The notes beneath the pieces were generated by a model. It had not been told where the DNA came from. It searched no databases and was given only the letters and a program-made list of their open reading frames with translations. The translations under genes and the position numbers were made by a program. 64,000 nt of DNA from the NCBI GenBank assembly GCA_964586455.1, contig CAZPHV010000002.1:1-64000 (forward strand). The letters run 5' to 3'. This document shows positions 17,586-24,870 of this stretch, piece after piece (the first letter of the stretch is position 1; the number at the start of each line of letters is the position of its first letter). This DNA comes from Aquimonas sp964586455 (GTDB lineage Bacteria > Pseudomonadota > Gammaproteobacteria > Xanthomonadales > Xanthomonadaceae).

Positions 17586-19130
17586 ATGACGACGCCCACC
17601 ACCCTGGTCTGGTTCAAGCGCGATCTGCGCGTGCAGGATCATGCGCCCCTGGCCGTTGCCGCCGAACGCGGCGCGGTGCTGCCGCTGTATGTGGTCGAGC
17701 CCGGCTACTGGCAGCTAGAGGACGTGGCACCGCGGCACTGGCGGGTGTTGCGCCCGGCGCTGAGCGAGCTGCGCGAAGCGCTGGCAGCGCTGGGCCAGCC
17801 CCTGCTGGTACGCGAGGGCGAGATCTGCGCCGTGCTCGACGCCCTGCATCGCGTCCTGCCCTTCGACGCGCTGTACGCGCACGAGGAAACCGGCAACGCC
17901 TGGACCTTCGCCCGCGATCGCGCGGTCGCGGCCTGGTGCAGACAGCGCGGGGTGGTGTTTCGCGAATGGCGGCAGTTCGGCGTAGTGCGCGGGCTCAAGC
18001 GGCGTGCGCGCTGGGCCAGCCAGTGGGAGGCGCTGATGGAGGCACCGCTGATCGATGCGCCGCGCGCGCTGCGTCCGCTGCCGGCGCAGCCAACGTTGGC
18101 GCCGGGCGCGATTCCCGACTGGCCGCGCGGGCTCGCTCGATCGCCCGAGGATGAGACCGTGCAGCCCGGCGGACGCACCGTCGCGCTGCGCTGCCTGCAC
18201 GGCTTTCTGCATGAACGCGGCGAGCAGTACACCCGACAGATGTCGAGCCCACTCACCGCCGGACGCGCCTGCTCGCGGCTGTCGCCGCATCTCGCGCTTG
18301 GCACCTTGTCGATGCGCGAGGCGGTGCAAGCGGCGCGGCTGCGGCGCGCCGAGCTGCAGCAGCTGCCGAAGGAACAGCGCGGTCAGTGGCCGCGGGCGCT
18401 GGCCAGCTTCGAATCGCGCCTGCATTGGCACTGTCACTTCATCCAGAAGCTCGAATCCGAGCCGGCGATCGAGTTCTACAACGTCAACCCGGGCTACAAC
18501 GGCCTGCGTGAGAACGATTTCGATGCCGCGCGCTTCGAGGCCTGGACGCGCGGAAACACTGGCTGGCCCTTCGTCGATGCCTGCATGCGGGCGCTGGTGC
18601 AGACCGGCTGGTTGAACTTCCGCATGCGCGCGATGCTGGTGGCGATCGCCTCCTGGCAGCTGTGGCTGCACTGGCGGCAGCCGGCCCTGCATCTGGCGCG
18701 CTGCTTCACCGACTACGAGCCCGGCATCCACTACAGCCAGGTGCAGATGCAGGCCGGGGTCACCGGCATCAATATTCCGCGCATGTACAGCCCGGTGAAG
18801 CAGTCGCAGGACCAGGACCCGGACGGCGACTTCATTCGCCGCTGGCTGCCCGAACTCTCAAACGTGCCGGCGAGCTGGATCCATGAGCCCTGGAAGATGG
18901 GCTCGGCTCAGCAGGCGAGGTACGGCGCTGTGATCGGCCGCGACTACCCCGCACCTCTCGTCGATCATGTGCAGGCTGCGCGCGAAGCGCGCGCGCGCTT
19001 GAGCGCGTGGCGCCTGCAGCAGCCCGAGCTGTCACGGCTCAATCGTGAGGTGCTGGAACGACACGGCAGCCAGCGCCGGCGGGTGGCGGTGCGGGTGCCG
19101 CCGGCCTCACCGCAGCAGGAACTGTTCTGA
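17586..19130 (+). CDS. Cryptochrome/photolyase family protein, non-canonical FAD site
   Basis: This 514-residue flavoprotein is predicted to repair UV photoproducts in DNA with light. It has an N-terminal antenna fold (TTLVWFKRDLRVQDHAPL) and a C-terminal FAD domain (TSLA-type helix region, NTGWPFVDACMRAL, RMRAMLVAIASW, DPDGDFIRRWLPEL). In classical CPD photolyases the segment NNGGWQW supplies the Asn that contacts FAD N5 and a Trp of the electron chain. Here it reads YEPGIHYSQ (377-385), with Glu378 and His382 at the aligned places. It may belong to a divergent class such as the single-strand-preferring NewPHL group. The start at 17586 follows the family N-terminus. Confidence 0.8.
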   Translation: MTTPTTLVWFKRDLRVQDHAPLAVAAERGAVLPLYVVEPGYWQLEDVAPRHWRVLRPALSELREALAALGQPLLVREGEICAVLDALHRVLPFDALYAHEETGNAWTFARDRAVAAWCRQRGVVFREWRQFGVVRGLKRRARWASQWEALMEAPLIDAPRALRPLPAQPTLAPGAIPDWPRGLARSPEDETVQPGGRTVALRCLHGFLHERGEQYTRQMSSPLTAGRACSRLSPHLALGTLSMREAVQAARLRRAELQQLPKEQRGQWPRALASFESRLHWHCHFIQKLESEPAIEFYNVNPGYNGLRENDFDAARFEAWTRGNTGWPFVDACMRALVQTGWLNFRMRAMLVAIASWQLWLHWRQPALHLARCFTDYEPGIHYSQVQMQAGVTGINIPRMYSPVKQSQDQDPDGDFIRRWLPELSNVPASWIHEPWKMGSAQQARYGAVIGRDYPAPLVDHVQAAREARARLSAWRLQQPELSRLNREVLERHGSQRRRVAVRVPPASPQQELF

Positions 19131-19248
19131 GAATCTGCATCGTGCTTCCGGTGCGAACTCGGCTTCGGCTTCGGCTTAGGTATCGAGCGTTACCGGAACA
19201 CTCGATTCGCCGGTCCCACCCCCCGTCAGCCTGGAACGGTTCACGCAG

Positions 19249-19266
19249 GGCGGATCTTGATCCGCC
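19249..19266. repeat. REP-like palindrome GGCGGATCTTGATCCGCC
   Basis: This exact reverse-orientation copy of the 13767-13784 element lies between the convergent photolyase and VWA genes. Upstream at 19155-19178 the CGGCTT hexamer is repeated three times. Confidence 0.75.
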
Positions 19267-19334
19267 GCCTCGCGCACCTCGACGACCGGACCGCGCGAAC
19301 GCCACCCTGGCGACAGCCCCCGCATGGGCCGCAT

Positions 19335-21050
19335 TCAACGCAACGTGATCGCCCGCCGCCCCAGCACCTTGCCGTCACCGCTGACCAGCCTGATCTCGTA
19401 GGCGCCGGCGGCCTCGGGTGACTTCAGCTGCACGCTCATCGGGCTGGACTCAAGCCCGGAATACTCTCCTTCCCAAGCGCCGTCGTCGGCGCCCACCGGT
19501 GCGAACCCGACCCAGGCGCCGCCGCCTGCCGGGCCTTCCACTGTCACTGCCACGAGCATGCCGGCAGTCGTCTCGGCAGGGGCCTCGATCCGCACCTGCG
19601 GGGCGACAACGCGAATCGGCTGGCTGGCAGCGATAGATTCCGCTTCGTTCAATACGTAACGCAGTTCGTAGTCGCCCGGTTCGCCGGGCACGCGCAGGCT
19701 GTAGCGGGTCTGGCCTTCGACCGGACGGGTGTAGTCGCGGTAGCTGCCGACATCACTGCCGGCCGGGGCGAAGCCGATCCAGTGATTCGATTGGCTCGGG
19801 CCCGAGGCTTCGATCTCGACCACCCCACCGGCGGCCACTTCAGCCGGACCGCGTACGTAAACGCTGGCGGCGACCACCTTGATCGGCCGGCTGACCAGCA
19901 CGCGCTCGGCCTCATTCAGCACATAGCGCAGTTCGTAGTCGCCGGGTTCGGCCGGAACGATCAGTTCAATCTCACTTTCCGGCCCGGTGGGGCGCTGGTA
20001 CGCGAGGTAGGAGCCGATATCGCTGCCGACCGGGGCGAAGCCGATCCAGTGCCGACTGTCGAATGGCCCGCGTGCCTTCACCCGCACGCGGTCGCCGGCG
20101 CTGACTTCAGCCGGCGCCTCGATGGCGCCTTCGACTTCGGTGACCGTGATCGGTCGCTGCGCCAGCACCGCGCTTTTACGCAGCGGGCTGACATAGCGCA
20201 GCTCGTAGGCGCCGGCCTGCGCCGGTGTCGGCACCTGTACACGACCGTCTTCGGCGGCGGCCACCCAGGCATAGAAGCGCTCGCCCTCATCGGCAGTGGC
20301 CTCGGCGCGGTAGATGCCGATGAAGTCGCCGCGATCGGCCGGGCCGGTAAAGCGGACCTCCACGCGGGAAGTCGCCGCCGCGCGGTCAGCGGCCTCCAGG
20401 GTTGCGCTGGCCGGCGGCAGCGCGGGCTCGGTGCTGACCGCGACCACCGCGCCCAGCGCACCGGACAGTTCATCTGCATTACGAGCGTTGAAGTAGCGGC
20501 CGCCGGTGTTTTCGGCCAGACAGCGCAGCTGGGCCTGGTGCTGCGGATTGCTGACGTCGAAGCCGATCACGTGGGCGGTGAAGTCGACGCCGGCGGCTTC
20601 CAGCTCGCGGCCGACCTGGCAAGGGTCGAGCTTGCAGGTTTCCTCGCCGTCGGAGACCAGGATCACGGTGGCCTTCTGCTCGGTGTGGCGCAGCGACTCC
20701 GCAGCCTGGATCACCGCGGCCGAAAGGGGCGTCATGCCTTTCGGGTTCAGTGCGTTGACCTGGCGCAGAAAGGCGGCCGAGTCCAGCGGGCCGGATTCGA
20801 TCAAGGTCTCGATGTCTGCACAGTCGCCCTTGCGGCGGTGGCCGTAGGCGACCAGACCCAAGCTGTTCCCAGGCTTCCATTCGCCGACCAAGCCGGCGAC
20901 CGTGTCGCGGGCGATCTCGATCTTGCTGCGGCCCTCGACCTGGCCCCACATCGAGCCGGAGGCGTCCAACACCAGCACCACGCGCTCTTCGGCGGCTCCG
21001 GCGGACAGGGTCAGAGTCAGGGCGGAAGCAAGCAGAGCGGTGCGCAGCAT
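19335..21050 (-). CDS. Secreted VWA-domain protein with ~90-aa tandem repeats
   Basis: This 571-residue exported protein has a signal peptide ending SAGAAE and a von Willebrand A domain (~20-205) with an intact MIDAS motif DASGSM plus a T and a D later (NPKGMTPL, VSDGEET). Four consecutive ~90-residue beta-rich repeats follow, two of them nearly identical (HWIGFAPxGSDxGSY, EPGDYELRYVLNEAE). Two cysteine pairs in the VWA part may form disulphides. The function is likely adhesion or assembly at the cell surface or in the periplasm. No chaperone or AAA partner is adjacent. Confidence 0.82.
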   Translation of the reverse strand: MLRTALLASALTLTLSAGAAEERVVLVLDASGSMWGQVEGRSKIEIARDTVAGLVGEWKPGNSLGLVAYGHRRKGDCADIETLIESGPLDSAAFLRQVNALNPKGMTPLSAAVIQAAESLRHTEQKATVILVSDGEETCKLDPCQVGRELEAAGVDFTAHVIGFDVSNPQHQAQLRCLAENTGGRYFNARNADELSGALGAVVAVSTEPALPPASATLEAADRAAATSRVEVRFTGPADRGDFIGIYRAEATADEGERFYAWVAAAEDGRVQVPTPAQAGAYELRYVSPLRKSAVLAQRPITVTEVEGAIEAPAEVSAGDRVRVKARGPFDSRHWIGFAPVGSDIGSYLAYQRPTGPESEIELIVPAEPGDYELRYVLNEAERVLVSRPIKVVAASVYVRGPAEVAAGGVVEIEASGPSQSNHWIGFAPAGSDVGSYRDYTRPVEGQTRYSLRVPGEPGDYELRYVLNEAESIAASQPIRVVAPQVRIEAPAETTAGMLVAVTVEGPAGGGAWVGFAPVGADDGAWEGEYSGLESSPMSVQLKSPEAAGAYEIRLVSGDGKVLGRRAITLR

Positions 21051-21107
21051 GGCGAAGCCTCGGCGGGCAGGTGGTAGTGGCCGAGGATACGGAGTTCACC
21101 GGCGCTT

Positions 21108-21548
21108 TCAGACACGGCCGGTTGGCGAGTGCGCGCAGCGCCGCCAGCCGCGCAGCTGCAGATAGTGGCCGAGCGCGATCAACAGGGCACCACCGCTGAC
21201 CGCCGGCACACTCCACAGGCTGTGCGCCAGCGGCGAATACCACAGGCCCATGCTCACGGCGCCTGCACCGAGCACCAGCAGACTGCGTGCCCAGGGCGCC
21301 TGCAGTTTTCGCAGGGCCAGCAGGAAGGCGAGCGCGGCCAGCCCCAGACTGACGCTGGCGACCCAGCGCTCGGCCTCGAACACCCACAGGTACTGCGGCG
21401 CCTGATAGCGCAGTTTCAGCCACAGCGCCGGATAGCTGATCAACACGATCGCGGTGCCCAGACAGTGCACGGCACAGGTCAGGGCCAAGCCGAGGCCGAG
21501 GCGATCCGCCCAACGGCGCGGGGAACTGCGTATAGCTGCGGAGGTCAT
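21108..21548 (-). CDS. MerC-domain integral membrane protein
   Basis: This 146-residue protein has four helices. The first contains the CAVHC pair typical of MerC metal-binding transporters. The start at 21548 (MTSAAI) has GAGGT-like complement context and leaves the Zur-like box upstream; an ATG at 21590 would put the operator inside the gene. It is divergent from a zinc-binding protein gene and shares its control region, so a role in zinc rather than mercury is the better guess. No other mer gene is present. Confidence 0.8.
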   Translation of the reverse strand: MTSAAIRSSPRRWADRLGLGLALTCAVHCLGTAIVLISYPALWLKLRYQAPQYLWVFEAERWVASVSLGLAALAFLLALRKLQAPWARSLLVLGAGAVSMGLWYSPLAHSLWSVPAVSGGALLIALGHYLQLRGWRRCAHSPTGRV

Positions 21549-21571
21549 GAGCACGTTGCCAGACAGCGAAA

Positions 21572-21588
21572 GAGTTATAACATAACTC
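21572..21588. promoter_or_regulatory. Zur-box-like operator
   Basis: GAGTTAT-AAC-ATAACTC is a perfect 7-bp inverted repeat with a 3-nt spacer. Its core GTTAT-N3-ATAAC matches the core of the gammaproteobacterial Zur consensus (TGTTATAWTATAACA). It lies between the divergent merC-like gene (24 bp from its start) and the zrgA-like gene (~96 bp upstream), so one site could control both directions in response to zinc. Confidence 0.8.
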
Positions 21589-21684
21589 AATTACGGGCCT
21601 GGTCGTCCCTTGCGTGATACTTCGGCCCAATCAATTGCAGCGCGCCGGTCACCGCGCGCAACCCCTTACCGAATGGAGACCCGC

Positions 21685-22356
21685 ATGTCCCGACTCAGCT
21701 TGAACTCCACCCTTGCCCTCGCCATCGCACTGGCCCTGCCCGGGATCGGATTTGCGCACCCGAAGAGCGGTCACGCCTCCACGGGAAGTGCGAACGCCGA
21801 AGGCAGCCACGCAGGGCACTCGGACACGCGCGAACACGGCGCGCATGAGCACGGCGCCGCTCGACTCGACGTGGCGCTGTCAGGCGGGACGCTGGAGCTG
21901 CAGATTGACGGGGCCGCGTTCAATTTCGTCGGGTTCGAACGCGCGCCCGAGGGCGCAGATGAGGTCGCGCGCGTCGAGCAGGCGCGGCTGATGCTGAACA
22001 ACGCGAGCGCCCTGTTCGGCTGGGAGGCCGCCGCGGGCTGCAGCTCGCAGTCGTCGCGGATCGACGCCACCCTGCCCGAGGCTGCAGCCGAAAAAGCGCA
22101 TGACCATGGCCATGAGCACAAGCACGATCACGAGCACGATCACGACGGCCATGACGATTCGCACGGCGGCCACAGCAACTGGCGCAGCTACCATCGGTTC
22201 TCCTGCAGTCGACCCGAAGCGCTCGGCGCGATCGAGGTCCGGCTGTTCCAGCATTTCCCCGAGCTCAAGCGGCTGGATTTCCAGCTGGTGACCGATACGA
22301 CCCAGACCGGCGGCCGACTTGAGCCCGGCCAAAGCGTGATCCGCCTGAACCCATGA
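21685..22356 (+). CDS. DUF2796 periplasmic zinc-binding protein, ZrgA-like
   Basis: This 223-residue secreted protein has a signal peptide ending near GIGFA and two histidine-rich stretches: GHASTG...EGSHAGHSDTREHG and a run of ~15 His/Asp between residues 134 and 165. HEHGAARLDVAL and GAAFNFVGFERAP are DUF2796 family marks. The family is known from the zinc-regulated ZrgA of Vibrio, a periplasmic zinc binder. The start at 21685 has GGAGA 5 nt upstream. It opens a four-gene operon (4-bp overlap with the ATPase). Confidence 0.85.
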   Translation: MSRLSLNSTLALAIALALPGIGFAHPKSGHASTGSANAEGSHAGHSDTREHGAHEHGAARLDVALSGGTLELQIDGAAFNFVGFERAPEGADEVARVEQARLMLNNASALFGWEAAAGCSSQSSRIDATLPEAAAEKAHDHGHEHKHDHEHDHDGHDDSHGGHSNWRSYHRFSCSRPEALGAIEVRLFQHFPELKRLDFQLVTDTTQTGGRLEPGQSVIRLNP

Positions 22357-23084
22357 GCCTTGCGAACGCGCCGGCAGCGGCGCTTGAACTGCATTCGCTG
22401 CGCTTTGCGTGGCCCGGCACGCCGCAACCCACGGTGGCGATCGAGCGTTTCGTGCTGGCTGCCGGCGAGCGATTGTTTCTCGCCGGCCCGAGCGGTAGTG
22501 GCAAGAGCACGCTACTGGGCCTGATCGCCGGCACGTTGGCGCCGCAGTCCGGACAACTGGCGATCGCCGGCAGCGCGGCTGAAGGTCTGTCGCAGCGACG
22601 TCGCGACCGCCTGCGGGCCGACCACATCGGCGTGATCTTCCAGCAGTTCAACCTGCTGCCTTTCCTGTCGGCGCTGGACAACGTGCTGCTGGCGGCGCGC
22701 TTCTCCAAGCGCCGCAGCGCGCGTGCGAGCACGCGTGACGGCAGCGCCCGCGCCCAGGCCCTGCGTCTGCTCGGTGAACTCGGGCTGCGCGATGCGCTGG
22801 TGCAGCGGCCCGCAGCCCAGCTCAGCGTCGGCCAGCAGCAGCGCGTGGCAGCCGCACGCGCGCTGCTGGGCGCGCCTGAGCTGATCCTGGCCGATGAGCC
22901 CACCTCGGCGCTGGATTCCGATCTGCGCGAGGAATTCATCGCCCTGCTGCTGCGCGAATGCGCCACCGCCGGCAGCGCCCTGCTGTTCGTCAGCCACGAC
23001 CGCGCGCTGATGCCACTGTTCGACCGCAGCCTGTCCCTGCCCGAGCTGCAGGCCCAGGGCGCGGCCACCGGGGCCGCGGTATGA
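22353..23084 (+). CDS. ABC transporter ATPase, LolD/MacB-like, of the zinc operon
   Basis: This 243-residue ATPase has Walker A GPSGSGKST, Q-loop VIFQQFNLLPFLS, signature LSVGQQQR and Walker B LILADEPTSALD, with H-loop SHD. It overlaps the ZrgA-like gene by 4 bp (ATGA) and the permease gene by 4 bp. It should energise the FtsX-type permease downstream. Within this operon it corresponds in type to the ATPase of Zrg systems. Confidence 0.9.
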   Translation: MSLANAPAAALELHSLRFAWPGTPQPTVAIERFVLAAGERLFLAGPSGSGKSTLLGLIAGTLAPQSGQLAIAGSAAEGLSQRRRDRLRADHIGVIFQQFNLLPFLSALDNVLLAARFSKRRSARASTRDGSARAQALRLLGELGLRDALVQRPAAQLSVGQQQRVAAARALLGAPELILADEPTSALDSDLREEFIALLLRECATAGSALLFVSHDRALMPLFDRSLSLPELQAQGAATGAAV

Positions 23085-24334
23085 GCGCGCTGTTTCGCCT
23101 CGCTTGGGCCAGCCTGGTCAACCGTCGCTTCACCGCGCTGGTGACGGTGGCGACCATCGCGCTCAGCGTGCTGCTGCTGCTCGGCGTCGAGCGACTGCGC
23201 ACCGAAGCCCGCAACAGCTTCCTGCGCACCGTCGCCGGCACGGATCTGATCGTCGGCGCGCGCGCGCATCCGGTGCAGCTGATGCTGTATTCGGTGTTCC
23301 ACATGGGCGACGCCACCAACAACGTCAGCTGGAAGAGCTACCAGGAGCTCAGCGCCCGCGATGACGTTGCCTGGACGGTGCCGATCAGCCTCGGCGACTC
23401 GCACCGCGGCTTCCGGGTGGTCGGCACCACCACCGGCTTCTTCGAACACATCCGTACCGGCGGCAACCGCGAACTGCGCTTCGAGCACGGCCAGGCCTTC
23501 GACGGACTGTTCGAGGCCGTGGTCGGCGCCGAAGTGGCGGCGCGTCTCGGCTACTCGATCGGCGATTCGATCGTGCTGGCGCATGGCACCGGCGCATTCA
23601 CGCCGAACCAGCATGACGATCGTCCCTTCACCATCGCCGGCATCCTGGCCCGCACCGGCACCCCGATCGACCACAGCGTGCACGTCAGCCTGGAGGCCAT
23701 CGAGGCCATCCATCTCAACTGGCGCTCGGGCACGCGCATTGGCCGCGCACCCGATGAAATCCCACCCGAACGCCTGCAGCCGCGATCAATCACGGCCTTC
23801 TTCGTGGGCCTGGAATCGCGCATGGCGACCTTCAACGCCCAGCGCGCGATCAACGAGTTCCGCGCTGAACCGCTGACTGCCGTGCTGCCGGGCGTTGCTC
23901 TGCAACAGCTCTGGGGCATGCTCGGCGTGGTAGAGCGCGCGCTGATGCTGACCGCGGCCTGCGTCGTGGCTGCCGGCCTGCTGGGCATGCTGGCGGCCCT
24001 GCTCGGCACCTTGAGCGAACGCCGCCGTGAGATGGCCATCCTGCGCGCGCTCGGCGCCGGGCCCGGCACGGTGTCGGCGCTGCTGCTGCTGGAAGCCGTG
24101 CTGCTGACCGCGGTCGGCCTGCTGATCGGCTTGGCGCTGCTGCATCTGGGCGCATGGATCGCAGCGCCCGCGATCGAGACCAGTACCGGCATCGCGCTAT
24201 CGCTGGGCTGGCCCAGCGCGGCCGAGTTCAAGCTGCTCGGTCTGGTGCTGTGCGCCGGCGCCACCGTGGGCCTGATCCCTGCCTTCCTGGCCTATCGGCG
24301 CTCGCTGGCCGACGGCATGATGGTTCGCCAATAG
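23081..24334 (+). CDS. FtsX/MacB-type ABC permease of the zinc operon
   Basis: This 417-residue membrane protein has the MacB/LolC layout: one N-terminal helix (~20-40), a large periplasmic domain (~45-275), and three C-terminal helices (~285-405). The cytoplasmic GTLSERRREMAILRALGA coupling segment lies between helices 2 and 3. Such proteins usually do mechanical work (lipoprotein or toxin handling) rather than ion conduction, which is unusual for a metal locus. Coupled starts place it in one operon with the ATPase. Confidence 0.88.
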   Translation: MSALFRLAWASLVNRRFTALVTVATIALSVLLLLGVERLRTEARNSFLRTVAGTDLIVGARAHPVQLMLYSVFHMGDATNNVSWKSYQELSARDDVAWTVPISLGDSHRGFRVVGTTTGFFEHIRTGGNRELRFEHGQAFDGLFEAVVGAEVAARLGYSIGDSIVLAHGTGAFTPNQHDDRPFTIAGILARTGTPIDHSVHVSLEAIEAIHLNWRSGTRIGRAPDEIPPERLQPRSITAFFVGLESRMATFNAQRAINEFRAEPLTAVLPGVALQQLWGMLGVVERALMLTAACVVAAGLLGMLAALLGTLSERRREMAILRALGAGPGTVSALLLLEAVLLTAVGLLIGLALLHLGAWIAAPAIETSTGIALSLGWPSAAEFKLLGLVLCAGATVGLIPAFLAYRRSLADGMMVRQ

Positions 24335-24372
24335 GCCGCCCGGCGGCTTGTCCTCCCCCAGGAACCCCACGA

Positions 24373-24849
24373 ATGAAACGCATGCTGTTCAGTGTTGCCT
24401 TGGCCCTGCTGGCCGCTCCCGCCTTGGCCGAGGTACGCACCTTCGACTGGCTGGAGCTGATCCCGCAGGAAGAGCTGAAGCTGCTGCAGGATCAGCCGGT
24501 GGTCGACCACGACGGCGAGCCGGTGGTGCCCGACTATGCCGAATCGACGCCGGTGCTGGCGCTGAACGGTGCGCAAGGCCGCCTGCCCGGCTACATCGTT
24601 CCGGTGACGATCACCGAGGACAACAGGATCAGCGAGTTCTTCGTGGTGCCCTACTTTGGCGCCTGCATCCACGTGCCGCCGCCGCCGCCGAACCAGATCG
24701 TGTTCGCGGCCCCCAAAGAGCCGATCGAGATGACCGAGATCTGGGCGGCGTACTGGGTGTACGGAAAGATCGAAGTGAAGCCGACCCGCAACAGCGTCGC
24801 GCAGTCGTTCTATGTGATCGACGTGCAGAAGGTCGAACCCTGGGAGTGA
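24373..24849 (+). CDS. DUF3299 secreted protein of the zinc operon
   Basis: This 158-residue protein has a clear signal peptide (LFSVALALLAAPALA). The DUF3299 core has GYIVPVT, FFVVPYFGACIHVPPPPPNQIVF and VYGKIEV (quoted in part), in which a Cys-His pair (ACIH) is the obvious metal-ligand candidate. Proteins of this family accompany ZrgA-type genes in Vibrio and others. The start at 24373 has AGGA 9 nt upstream, 38 bp after the permease. It is the last gene of the unit; the next gene converges from the right 21 bp away. Confidence 0.85.
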   Translation: MKRMLFSVALALLAAPALAEVRTFDWLELIPQEELKLLQDQPVVDHDGEPVVPDYAESTPVLALNGAQGRLPGYIVPVTITEDNRISEFFVVPYFGACIHVPPPPPNQIVFAAPKEPIEMTEIWAAYWVYGKIEVKPTRNSVAQSFYVIDVQKVEPWE

Positions 24850-24870
24850 GTGCGGGCGCCCTGCGCTGAA

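Noticed and set aside
21108..21548. MerC-like gene read as part of a mercury-resistance operon
   Set aside because: No merA, merT, merP or merR is nearby. The shared Zur-like box and zinc-binding neighbour point to zinc instead.
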